DNA from: Flavobacteriaceae bacterium
Lineage (GTDB): Bacteria > Bacteroidota > Bacteroidia > Flavobacteriales > Flavobacteriaceae
DNA: 37,871 nt
Reading direction: 5' to 3'
Assembly: GCA_014763515.1 (NCBI GenBank)
Contig: JACXVH010000001.1
Location: 1 to 37,871 of the forward strand
Made by a program: the position numbers and the translations under genes. The notes beneath the pieces were generated by a model. It saw nothing but the letters and a program-made list of their open reading frames with translations. It made no database searches and was not told where the DNA came from. Below are positions 25,365 to 35,245 of the stretch, one piece after another. The stretch's first letter is position 1; every line of letters begins with the position of its first letter.

Positions 25365-25946
25365 TTATAAACTTTTTAATGCTTGCTTAATTAATTGTTC
25401 TACAGAGGCATTTGGGACATCTCTTATGATTTTTTCGATAACTTTTTCAGCAGATTTTCGGGCAAAACCTAAAACCTCTAATGCAGATAACGCTTCATTT
25501 TTGTTTGTATTGTTTGAAACCATAGAAACGTCATCTAAATCATAAATTTTTAACACTTTATCCTTCAAATCAAGTATTACTCTTTGCGCTGTTTTGGCTC
25601 CAATTCCTTTTACTCCTTGAATTGTTGCTACATCATTTGAAGCTATTGCTTGAATAATATGAGACGGTGCCAATGAAGAAAGCATAGTCCTAGCTGTACT
25701 TGCTCCTACACCCGAAACTGAAAGCAATAATTTAAATAGTTCTCTTTCTTGTTTTTCAACAAAACCATATAAACTATGTGCATCTTCTTTTATTTGAAGG
25801 TAAGTATATAATTTAATACTCTCACTATCTGGTAATAATGAAAATGTATGTAACGAAATATTAATATGATAACCAACACCTCCACAATCTATAACTACAT
25901 CTGTTGGTGTTTTTTCTACTAATCTTCCTTGAATATGTGCAATCAT
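25365..25946 (-). CDS. ruvA: Holliday junction branch migration protein RuvA
   Basis: The 193-residue protein opens with MIAHIQGRLVEKTPTDVVID, the OB-fold domain I of RuvA. Two helix-hairpin-helix motifs follow (LLSVSGVGASTARTMLSSL and VQ-KGIGAKTAQRVILDLKDK; about residues 72-90 and 108-130). The short C-terminal domain III (about 148-193: NKNEALSALEVLGF) contacts RuvB. RuvA tetramers bind the four-way junction and position RuvB, which is encoded at 29269-30291. The gene is separated from ruvB by queG and the malic enzyme gene, and its stop is one base from the candidate TTG start of sprA. The ATG at 25946 is well supported. Confidence 0.95.
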   Translation of the reverse strand: MIAHIQGRLVEKTPTDVVIDCGGVGYHINISLHTFSLLPDSESIKLYTYLQIKEDAHSLYGFVEKQERELFKLLLSVSGVGASTARTMLSSLAPSHIIQAIASNDVATIQGVKGIGAKTAQRVILDLKDKVLKIYDLDDVSMVSNNTNKNEALSALEVLGFARKSAEKVIEKIIRDVPNASVEQLIKQALKSL

Positions 25947-25984
25947 ATTTTCTTAATATTGCGTTAAAAATAGCAAAAATTATT

Positions 25985-28270
25985 TTACTGTTTATTTCTC
26001 TTTTTTTCTTTTTCTTGAGCATCAACAACAGCAACAGCTGCCATATTTACCATTTCTTCAACACTTGCTCCTAATTGAAAAATATGAACAGGCTTATCAA
26101 GCCCCATCATAATTGGACCAATAGAATCCGATTTATTTAATTCTTTCAGCATTTTGTAGGTAATGTTTGCTGAATCTAAATTTGGAAAAACTAATGTGTT
26201 TACCTTTTTATTAACTAATTTAGAAAAAGGAAATTTACTTTTTAACATATCAGGATTTAGTGCAAAATCTGTTTGAACTTCTCCATCAACAATTAAATCA
26301 GGATAGTACTTATGTAAATATGCAACTGCTTCTCTAATTTTTTTAGGATTTTCATTTGAAGATGAACCAAAGTTTGAAAAAGAAACCATTGCAATTACAG
26401 GTTCCATACCAAACATTCTTACTGTTTTTGCTGTCATTAAAGCAATTTTTGCTAAATCTTCAGCTGAAGGATTTGGGTTAATTGCAGTATCTGATAAGAA
26501 TAAGGGTCCTCTACTGGTCATCATTAAGTTAGTTGTAGCAATTCTACTAACTCCATGTTGTTTGTTAATTAATTCCATTACTGGTTTCACAACTGAAGGA
26601 TAGCTTCTCGAATAACCCGTAACCATAGCATCTGCTTCACCTTCGTTTACCATCATTAACGCAAAATAATTACGTTCACGCATCCATTTTTCTGCATCTA
26701 ATTCGGTTACTCCTCTTCTTTGTCTAAGTTGCCATAAAGATTTTGCATAACGTTTTCTAGTTGCAACTTCTTCTTTTGTTTTAGGATCAATAATGGCAAC
26801 TTTAGCATCAAAACCAATTTCTTCTTTTAATTCTTGAATAATTTCTTTGTCACCTAGTAAAATTGGAGTTCCAATTCCTTCCTCATAAACAATTTGTGCT
26901 GCTTTTAAAACGTCTAAATGATCTGCTTCAGCAAAAACAATACGTTTAGGTTCTGTTTTAGCACGATTCATCAATAATCGAATTAACTTATTATCTGAAC
27001 CAAGACGTTCTAACAAATCTAATTCATATTTATCCCAATCGTGAATTTCAATTTGAGCAACACCTGAATCGATAGCAGCTTTAGCTACAGCAGGCGCTAC
27101 TACTCCAATTAATCTTGGATCAAAAGGTTTTGGAATTATATATTCTCGACCAAAATTTAATTTAGTTTCTCCGTAAGCAATATTAACTTGTTCAGGAACT
27201 GGCAATTTAGCTAAACTTGCTAAGGCATGAACCGCAGCCATTTTCATTTCTTCATTAATCTTAGTTGCTCTAACATCAAGAGCGCCTCTAAAAATATATG
27301 GAAATCCTAAAACATTATTAACTTGATTTGGATAATCAGAACGACCAGTAGCCATAATAATATCTTCTCTAGTATTTATAGCTAATTGGTAATCAATTTC
27401 AGGAACAGGATTTGCCATTGCAAAAACAATTGGATTTTCATTCATTGTCAATAACATTTCAGGCTTTAAAATATTACCTACTGACAATCCTAAAAACACA
27501 TCGGCTCCTTTTAGAACTTCTTGCATTGATTGTACTTCACAATCTTTTGCAAATATTACTTGAGCTCCTGCTAAATCGGTTCTTGAAGTAACCAACATTC
27601 CGTCTTTATCAAACATAAAAACGTTTTCAACTTTTACACCTAATAAAACATATAATTTAGCACAAGCCAATGCTGCAGAACCTGCTCCAGAAACTACAAT
27701 TTTAACTTCACTAATTTTTTTATTTGCCAACTCTAATGCATTTAACAAGGCAGCTGCAGAAATAATAGCCGTTCCGTGTTGATCGTCATGCATTACTGGA
27801 ATATTAAGCTCTTCTACTAATCGTCTTTCTATTTCAAAAGATTCTGGAGCTTTAATATCTTCTAGGTTAATTCCACCAAAAGTTGGTGCGATATTTTTTA
27901 CAGTAGCTATAAATTCTTCAATGTCTTTTGTTCCAACTTCAATATCAAATACATCGATATCAGCAAAAATTTTAAACAAAAGCCCTTTTCCTTCCATTAC
28001 AGGTTTAGAAGCTTCCGCACCAATATCACCTAATCCTAAAACTGCAGTTCCGTTTGAAATAACAGCTACTAAATTTCCTTTAGCAGTATATTTGTAAACG
28101 TTATTTACATCTTTTGTAATCTCTAAACAAGGTTCAGCTACTCCAGGAGAATAAGCTAACGACAAATCTCTTTGTGTGGCATACTTTTTTGTTGGTACTA
28201 CCTGAATTTTTCCAGGAGTTGGCTTTGCGTGGTATAATAATGCTTCTCTGCGTTTTGTGTCTTTATGCAT
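25985..28270 (-). CDS. maeB: NADP-dependent malic enzyme with C-terminal phosphotransacetylase-like domain
   Basis: This 761-residue, two-domain protein is of the MaeB type. The N-terminal malic enzyme half (about 1-425) has LAYSPGVAEPCLEI, a nucleotide-binding GAGSAALACAKLYVLLGV and AVISNGTAVLGLGDIGAEA. The C-terminal half (about 430-755) resembles phosphotransacetylase (RAKTEPKRIVFAEADHLDV, MVTGYSRSYPSVVKPV) and is thought to be regulatory rather than catalytic in this family. The enzyme converts malate to pyruvate, CO2 and NAD(P)H, linking the TCA cycle to pyruvate. Cofactor preference cannot be read here with certainty. An exact promoter box lies 22 bases upstream. The next gene, ruvA, begins 38 bases after the stop codon. 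Confidence 0.93.
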   Translation of the reverse strand: MHKDTKRREALLYHAKPTPGKIQVVPTKKYATQRDLSLAYSPGVAEPCLEITKDVNNVYKYTAKGNLVAVISNGTAVLGLGDIGAEASKPVMEGKGLLFKIFADIDVFDIEVGTKDIEEFIATVKNIAPTFGGINLEDIKAPESFEIERRLVEELNIPVMHDDQHGTAIISAAALLNALELANKKISEVKIVVSGAGSAALACAKLYVLLGVKVENVFMFDKDGMLVTSRTDLAGAQVIFAKDCEVQSMQEVLKGADVFLGLSVGNILKPEMLLTMNENPIVFAMANPVPEIDYQLAINTREDIIMATGRSDYPNQVNNVLGFPYIFRGALDVRATKINEEMKMAAVHALASLAKLPVPEQVNIAYGETKLNFGREYIIPKPFDPRLIGVVAPAVAKAAIDSGVAQIEIHDWDKYELDLLERLGSDNKLIRLLMNRAKTEPKRIVFAEADHLDVLKAAQIVYEEGIGTPILLGDKEIIQELKEEIGFDAKVAIIDPKTKEEVATRKRYAKSLWQLRQRRGVTELDAEKWMRERNYFALMMVNEGEADAMVTGYSRSYPSVVKPVMELINKQHGVSRIATTNLMMTSRGPLFLSDTAINPNPSAEDLAKIALMTAKTVRMFGMEPVIAMVSFSNFGSSSNENPKKIREAVAYLHKYYPDLIVDGEVQTDFALNPDMLKSKFPFSKLVNKKVNTLVFPNLDSANITYKMLKELNKSDSIGPIMMGLDKPVHIFQLGASVEEMVNMAAVAVVDAQEKEKKRNKQ

Positions 28271-28291
28271 GAATTCTTTTATTAGAGCTTA

Positions 28292-28317
28292 CAAAGTTAA
28301 AATAACACCCGAAACAA
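28292..28317 (-). promoter_or_regulatory. Candidate promoter of the malic enzyme gene
   Basis: The minus strand reads TTG (28317-28315), a 15-base spacer, then TAACTTTG (28299-28292), an exact -7 box. The spacer is slightly shorter than the usual 17-23 bases. The box ends 21 bases before the ATG at 28270. Confidence 0.5.
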
Positions 28318-28330
28318 AAAAATTTTAGGC

Positions 28331-29257
28331 CTACTCTTTTAAAAATAAAATGTTGCGTTTTAGTCCTTCGAATTTTGTTCGTTTCACTGCAGACTTTTGA
28401 AAAATTTTTTGAAAAACATCATGAGTTATTTCCTCCCAATCTTTTTTATTAAAAACTAATAGTTCAGGATTTGGTGTAAAAGAAGGCTCAGAATTTGGTT
28501 TAGAAAATCTATTCCAAGGACAAACATCCTGACAAACATCACAACCAAACATCCAGTCATCAAATTTATTTTTAAATTCATTTGGAATATTATCTTTTAA
28601 CTCGATTGTAAAATAGGAAATACATTTACTTCCATCAACAACATAAGGCGATACTATTGCTTGCGTAGGACAAGCATCAATACATGCTGTGCAGGTACCG
28701 CAATGATCTGTTGTTGGCAAATCATAGTCTAATTCAATATCTAAAATAAGTTCTGCTATAAAATAAAATGAACCAACTTTTTGAGTAAGTAGGTTTGAAT
28801 TTTTTCCAATCCATCCTAAACCAGATTTTGCCGCCCAAGCTTTGTCTAGAACTGGAGCTGAGTCTACAAAAACGCGTCCATTAACTTCACCAATCTCATT
28901 TTGAATAAATTGCAAAAGGTCTTTTAATTTATCCTTTATAACATGATGATAATCATGACCATAAGCATATTTAGAAATCTTATAGGAATCTACATTTTGA
29001 ATTTCATTTGGATAATAATTCAATAATAGAGAAACAACACTTTTAGCACCATCAACTAACAATCTTGGATCAAGTCTCTTATCAAAATGATTTTCCATAT
29101 AAGACATTTGACCGTTAAAATTATTATTAAGCCAATTTTCTAATCGGGGAGCTTCAACTTCTAAAAAGTCGGCTTTAGATATACCACAAGAAAGAAAGCC
29201 GAGTCTTTTAGATTCGGCTTTTATTAAATGGGAATATTTTTCTTTATTATTAATCAA
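28331..29257 (-). CDS. queG: Epoxyqueuosine reductase QueG
   Basis: The 308-residue iron-sulfur protein reduces epoxyqueuosine to queuosine in tRNA, using cobalamin. It has the QueG N-terminal region (LGFLSCGISKADFLEVEAPRLENWLN, here cited in part) and two [4Fe-4S] cysteine sets: CGTCTACIDACPTQAI (about residues 186-201) and GCDVCQDVCPWN (about 238-249). The catalytic-domain sequence AAKSGLGWIGKNSNLL is present. The start appears to be TTG at 29257: no ATG lies in frame between the ruvB stop and the conserved NKEKYSHLIKAESKRLGFL. The gene follows ruvB by 11 bases, so they are probably co-transcribed, as is common in this phylum. Confidence 0.93.
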   Translation of the reverse strand: MINNKEKYSHLIKAESKRLGFLSCGISKADFLEVEAPRLENWLNNNFNGQMSYMENHFDKRLDPRLLVDGAKSVVSLLLNYYPNEIQNVDSYKISKYAYGHDYHHVIKDKLKDLLQFIQNEIGEVNGRVFVDSAPVLDKAWAAKSGLGWIGKNSNLLTQKVGSFYFIAELILDIELDYDLPTTDHCGTCTACIDACPTQAIVSPYVVDGSKCISYFTIELKDNIPNEFKNKFDDWMFGCDVCQDVCPWNRFSKPNSEPSFTPNPELLVFNKKDWEEITHDVFQKIFQKSAVKRTKFEGLKRNILFLKE

Positions 29258-29268
29258 AATATAAGAAA

Positions 29269-30291
29269 TTAAAACAATTCTCCTTGATTACCAGATTTCA
29301 TTCTACCAAGATGCTTATAAGCTAACTCTGTTACTTCTCTTCCTCTAGGTGTTCTAACAATAAATCCTTCTTGAATTAAAAATGGCTCGTAAACTTCTTC
29401 AATAGTTTCTCCACTTTCAGAAACCGCAGTTGCTAATGTTGTTAAACCTACAGGACCTCCTTTAAACTTATCAATGATAGTGGTTAGAATCTTATTATCC
29501 ATTTCATCTAAACCATGCGCATCTACATTTAACGCTTTTAATGCAAATTGTGCTATTTCAATATCAATTGAGCCATTGCCTTTAATTTGAGCAAAATCTC
29601 GAACACGTCTTAATAATGCATTTGCTATACGCGGTGTTCCGCGACTACGACCTGCAATTTCTATTGCCGCTTGATCAGAAATTGGAACATTTAAAATTGA
29701 AGCACTGCGCTTAATGATTGTTGACAAAAGTTCTTTATTATAATATTGTAAGCGACTTTGAATCCCAAAACGGGCGCGCATAGGTGAAGTTAGCAAACCT
29801 GAGCGCGTTGTAGCTCCAACAAGAGTAAAAGGATTTAAATTAATTTGAACAGTTCTAGCATTAGGACCAGACTCAATCATGATATCAATTTTAAAATCCT
29901 CCATGGCAGAATACAAATACTCTTCTACAACTGGACTTAAACGATGAATTTCGTCAATAAACAATATATCTCTTTCCTCAAGATCTGTGAGTAATCCTGC
30001 TAAATCTCCAGGTTTATCTAAAACTGGACCAGATGTAATTTTAATACCAACTCCAAGTTCATTAGCCAAAATATTTGCTAATGTAGTTTTTCCTAAACCT
30101 GGTGGCCCGTGAAACAAGGTATGATCTAGAGCTTCATTTCTTAAATTAGCAGCTTTAACAAAAACTTGAAGATTTTCTAAAACCTGTTCCTGACCTGCAA
30201 AATCATCAAATGAAAGAGGTCTTAATGCTCTTTCAATATCCATCTCTTGTGGTGAAAATCGTTCTTTATTAGGATTTAAATTCTCGTTCAT
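29269..30291 (-). CDS. ruvB: Holliday junction branch migration DNA helicase RuvB
   Basis: From ATG 30291 the protein is 340 residues, beginning MNENLNPNKERFSPQEM. It is an AAA+ motor with Walker A GPPGLGKTTLA (residues 62-72), Walker B LFIDEIHRL, sensor 1 with LVGATTRSGLL, the arginine-finger region SPMRARFG, and the C-terminal winged-helix domain (QEGFIVRTPRGREVTELAY). RuvB hexamers drive branch migration with RuvA. The longer frame from a TTG at 30309 would add six residues and run into the promoter box, so I rejected it. The -7 box ends only 4 bases before this ATG, so the transcript may be leaderless. It is the first gene of the ruvB-queG unit. Confidence 0.95.
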   Translation of the reverse strand: MNENLNPNKERFSPQEMDIERALRPLSFDDFAGQEQVLENLQVFVKAANLRNEALDHTLFHGPPGLGKTTLANILANELGVGIKITSGPVLDKPGDLAGLLTDLEERDILFIDEIHRLSPVVEEYLYSAMEDFKIDIMIESGPNARTVQINLNPFTLVGATTRSGLLTSPMRARFGIQSRLQYYNKELLSTIIKRSASILNVPISDQAAIEIAGRSRGTPRIANALLRRVRDFAQIKGNGSIDIEIAQFALKALNVDAHGLDEMDNKILTTIIDKFKGGPVGLTTLATAVSESGETIEEVYEPFLIQEGFIVRTPRGREVTELAYKHLGRMKSGNQGELF

Positions 30292-30295
30292 ATAG

Positions 30296-30303
30296 CAAAT
30301 ATA
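30296..30303 (-). promoter_or_regulatory. Candidate -7 box of ruvB, almost adjacent to the start codon
   Basis: The minus strand reads TATATTTG, an exact TAnnTTTG match, followed by 4 bases and then the ATG of ruvB. With usual spacing, transcription would begin at or within a base or two of the start codon. No TTG is visible at -33; the terminator of the cox operon lies there. Confidence 0.5.
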
Positions 30304-30307
30304 AAAC

Positions 30308-30339
30308 AAAAAAACCTTTCCTTTTGGAAAGGTTTTTTT
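30308..30339 (-). terminator. Terminator of the act-cox2-cox1 operon
   Basis: A perfect 14-bp stem (30308-30321 with 30326-30339; core ACCTTTCC/GGAAAGGT) with a TTTT loop, ending in T7 on the minus strand. It lies 17 bases after the cox1 stop codon. Confidence 0.93.
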
Positions 30340-30356
30340 ATTTATAAATTTATATC

Positions 30357-32126
<1,770 letters not shown>

Positions 32127-32158
32127 AATCTTATTCTATTATTTGATGATATCTATAA

Positions 32159-33307
32159 TTATTCAATAACTTGTGCAACAACTTTAGTAGTATCTGCAAC
32201 AACTTCTATAACTTCTTGTTGAGCTGGTGTTTCAGCAGGTTTGTTTGCTTCTGCCCATTGAGTTGATAAAGTTGGTTTTTCAGCTAACCATTTTGTAAAC
32301 TCATCTTTTTCCTCAACAACTATTTTCATTTGCATATTGTAGTGAGATGCACCACAAATTTTATTACATAATAATAAGTAATTGAATTCGTAAGGATCTA
32401 AAGCAGATTCACCGTTTGCAATCAACTCTTTGCTTTTTTCAGTTCTAATTTTGTTGATATTAGCTACTTTCTTTTGTATTGCTTCATTCTGACGCATTTC
32501 AGAAGTAGTAACTGTAGGAACAAAAGTAAACTGTGTAATCATACCAGGAACGCAATTCATTTGAGCTCTAAAATGTGGCATGTAAGCTGAGTGTAAAACA
32601 TCTTGTGAACGGAACTTGAAAACTACTTTCTTTCCTTTAGGCAAATGTAACTCATTTGTTACTTTATCGTCTTGAGCTGCAGGATCAGATAAATCAACAC
32701 CTAATGTATTAACACCTTCAATATAACGAACGTTTGCTTTACCTAATGTATTATCTTCACCTGAGTAGCGTACTTCCCAACCAAATTGTTTCGCATAAAC
32801 TTCAACATATAATACATCCTCTTCTGCATCAAAATACATGATGTTATTCCAAGTATATAAACCGTATAGAATTAAACCTGCTAAAACAACTACAGGAATA
32901 CCTGTCCAAATTGCTTCTAATTTATTATTATCAGCATAATACATTGCCTTTTGATCTTTCTTACCACTATATTTAAAAGCAAAATAATGTAATAAGAACT
33001 GAGTTAATGTTTGCACGATGAAAATAATAACAAAAGAAATATTCATTAAGTTATCATAATCAGGACCGTGTTCAGAAGCGGGAGTTCCTAAAACTAGATG
33101 CCCCCATTTAACAATTGAATAAATTGTAAATAAATATATAAACCCAACGAATGCAAACATTAAGTAACCATTAACCTTATTGTCATTGTCATTAGCTACT
33201 TCAGTATTTTCTGAAGCTCCAATTTGAGTTAATGCAAAGATTTTAGTTAATTGCCAAATTGCAATTCCAATTAAAACTAAAACAAAGAATATCAATAAAC
33301 CCGTCAT
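32159..33307 (-). CDS. ctaC: Cytochrome c oxidase subunit II, long form with extra membrane helices
   Basis: This 382-residue protein has about four predicted membrane helices (about 3-22, 47-66, 88-108 and 133-151) instead of the usual two. It carries a CuA domain with ligands His239 (VLHSAYMPHF), Cys314, Cys318, His322 and Met325 (CNKICGASHYNM). At position 316 is Lys where mitochondrial and proteobacterial enzymes have Glu; that Glu's side chain binds Mg there. About 40 extra residues (about 265-310, Lys/Glu-rich) lie between CuA His239 and Cys314. There is no fused cytochrome c domain. It accepts electrons from the Act complex through a cytochrome c and passes them to subunit I. It is placed between actF and cox1. 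Confidence 0.94.
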   Translation of the reverse strand: MTGLLIFFVLVLIGIAIWQLTKIFALTQIGASENTEVANDNDNKVNGYLMFAFVGFIYLFTIYSIVKWGHLVLGTPASEHGPDYDNLMNISFVIIFIVQTLTQFLLHYFAFKYSGKKDQKAMYYADNNKLEAIWTGIPVVVLAGLILYGLYTWNNIMYFDAEEDVLYVEVYAKQFGWEVRYSGEDNTLGKANVRYIEGVNTLGVDLSDPAAQDDKVTNELHLPKGKKVVFKFRSQDVLHSAYMPHFRAQMNCVPGMITQFTFVPTVTTSEMRQNEAIQKKVANINKIRTEKSKELIANGESALDPYEFNYLLLCNKICGASHYNMQMKIVVEEKDEFTKWLAEKPTLSTQWAEANKPAETPAQQEVIEVVADTTKVVAQVIE

Positions 33308-33326
33308 TTGTTTATTTCTTTAAATA

Positions 33327-34661
33327 TTAATAATGAAAATGTTTGCTCTCTTCCATTAACGGATTCCCTTTAGCAACTAGTGGAGCCTTTGTTAACGAAT
33401 TGAAAACAACGAATATAAATAAACCTAAAAAGAATAATACTGCACTAACTTCAGGTACACCAATAAACCATTGATCTCCAACAGCAGCAGGCATAATCAT
33501 ATTGTAAAAATCAAGATAATGACCTAATAGAATTACAACACCAGCCAATACGACAATCCAAGATAAACGTTTAAAATCAGTATTTATAAGGATTAATAAT
33601 GGGAAAACAAAATTCATAACCAACATTCCAAAAAATGGAAGTTTATAATGCTCAATTCTTGTTACAAAATAAGTTGCTTCTTCAGGTATATCTGAATACC
33701 AAATTAACATAAATTGAGAAAACCATAAGTATGTCCAGAAAATACTTAAACCAAACATGAACTTCGCTAAGTCGTGTATGTGACTTGTATTCACTTGCTC
33801 TAAATACCCTTTAGATTTTAAATAGATGGTAATCAAAGCAATTGTAGTAATAGCACTTACAAAGAAACTCGCAAAAACATACCAACCAAATAATGTACTA
33901 TACCAGTGAGGGTCTACAGACATAATCCAATCCCAAGACATAATAGATTCTGTAACAATGAAGATAACTAGAAAAGTAGCAGATAATTTAAAAATACTTT
34001 TATAAATAGAAGTATCGTCAGAGTTTTCTAAAGCTAATGAATTTTTTCTAATTTTGAATCTGAAAAAATTCCATAATAATAAGAATATTGCAGCTCTACC
34101 TAAAAAGAAAGGCACATTTAAATAACCTGATTTTCCTTGAATTAAATGGTCGTTTGCCACAACTTCAGGATCCATCCAAACAAATAAATGATTAAAATGT
34201 AATCCAGACAATACTAGTACACCAAAGAAAATTACTGATCCAGGTAATAAGTAAGCACTAATACCTTCCATAACACGGAATAATATTGGTGACCAACCTG
34301 CTTGCGCAGCATATTGGATAGTATTAAAAACAAATGCTCCTAAGCTGATTAACATAAAGAAAATACATGCTACATAAAAAGCTGCCCATGGTTTATTTTG
34401 CAATTGATGCAAAACGTGATCTAAATGCGCTTTGTGTTCAGTATCATGATTAACCTCCGTTGCGTGTGCAGCATGTTCATTGTTTGAAGCATGATTATCA
34501 TGAGTAGCTTCTACATGGTGTCCATGAGAATCTGCTGAAAGGATTGTTTCAACTTCTTCTATAGTCTTTGGAGCATCCAAGAAACTATAACCTATTCCTA
34601 AGGCACCAATTACCATAAGAATTAGCGAAAAAGTTTTTAATTTACTTGAAAACGTGTACAT
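33327..34661 (-). CDS. actF: Alternative complex III subunit ActF (quinol:cytochrome c oxidoreductase)
   Basis: The ATG at 34661 gives 444 residues starting MYTFSSKLKTFSLILMVIG, a membrane helix; the longer frame from 34736 overlaps actE and was rejected. About ten helices follow, with the ActC/ActF-type NrfD-like fold. ActF and ActC are the large membrane subunits of the Act complex; ActF is thought to be a paralog of ActC lacking a quinol site. Between the first two helices (about residues 43-90) is a loop with twelve His, rich also in Asp/Glu/Asn (SHGHHVEATHDNH and onwards). It is followed by cox2 after 19 bases. Confidence 0.9.
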   Translation of the reverse strand: MYTFSSKLKTFSLILMVIGALGIGYSFLDAPKTIEEVETILSADSHGHHVEATHDNHASNNEHAAHATEVNHDTEHKAHLDHVLHQLQNKPWAAFYVACIFFMLISLGAFVFNTIQYAAQAGWSPILFRVMEGISAYLLPGSVIFFGVLVLSGLHFNHLFVWMDPEVVANDHLIQGKSGYLNVPFFLGRAAIFLLLWNFFRFKIRKNSLALENSDDTSIYKSIFKLSATFLVIFIVTESIMSWDWIMSVDPHWYSTLFGWYVFASFFVSAITTIALITIYLKSKGYLEQVNTSHIHDLAKFMFGLSIFWTYLWFSQFMLIWYSDIPEEATYFVTRIEHYKLPFFGMLVMNFVFPLLILINTDFKRLSWIVVLAGVVILLGHYLDFYNMIMPAAVGDQWFIGVPEVSAVLFFLGLFIFVVFNSLTKAPLVAKGNPLMEESKHFHY

Positions 34662-34690
34662 ATCAATTACTTTCAAAAAGTGTTTTACAA

Positions 34691-35236
34691 TTATAATTCT
34701 GATCTTAGCTTTAAAACATAATCTGCTACTTGCCATCTTTCCTCTTGTGAAAGCTGATTAGCATGTGACCCCATAGAATTTAATCCATAAGTGATTACGT
34801 GATAAATACTACCTTCTGTAATTTCTCTATCTTTATAGTTAGGAACACCAAGGAATTTTTCTCTTTTAACTAAATTTCCTTTACCATCACCTTTTTCACC
34901 GTGACAAATTGCACAATAAATGTTGAATAATTCTTTGCCCTTTTCAGGATTTAAAGAAATTGAATCTAAAGGAGATTTTAAAGTTTCTTTAGCTAGCGTA
35001 TATCCCTCAGGTGTATTTGGAATTTCATAAGGAACGAAACCTCTTTTAATAGTTCCCTCTACGGGTAGTTGACCTTCCTTGCCACCTTTAAATACACTAT
35101 GTTCTGAATACGTTTCATAAGGAACTGCTTCATACATATTTGGCATGAACTGGTAGTTAGGCTTTGACTTATCGAAGCAAGAAGTTGCCATTACTGATAA
35201 CCCAACAACTGCTACTATTTTATATAAGCTTTTCAT
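34691..35236 (-). CDS. actE: Alternative complex III monoheme cytochrome c subunit ActE
   Basis: This 181-residue lipoprotein has a signal MKSLYKIVAVVGLSVMATSC with the lipid-attached Cys20. A monoheme cytochrome c domain follows: C108-A-I-C111-H112 in NIYCAICHGEKGDGKG and Met155 (YGLNSMGSHANQL) as probable second ligand. ActE is the electron-exit heme subunit facing the periplasm in the Act complex and probably passes electrons to the CuA domain of the oxidase, directly or through a cytochrome c. It starts 9 bases after actD ends and precedes actF by 29 bases. The motif, size and order agree with the operon in other Bacteroidetes. Confidence 0.94.
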   Translation of the reverse strand: MKSLYKIVAVVGLSVMATSCFDKSKPNYQFMPNMYEAVPYETYSEHSVFKGGKEGQLPVEGTIKRGFVPYEIPNTPEGYTLAKETLKSPLDSISLNPEKGKELFNIYCAICHGEKGDGKGNLVKREKFLGVPNYKDREITEGSIYHVITYGLNSMGSHANQLSQEERWQVADYVLKLRSEL

Positions 35237-35245
35237 ATCTTGATA

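Noticed and set aside
34662..34736. Longer N-terminus for ActF starting at 34736
   Set aside because: It overlaps the actE coding sequence and adds residues unlike the family; the ATG at 34661 gives the normal membrane start.
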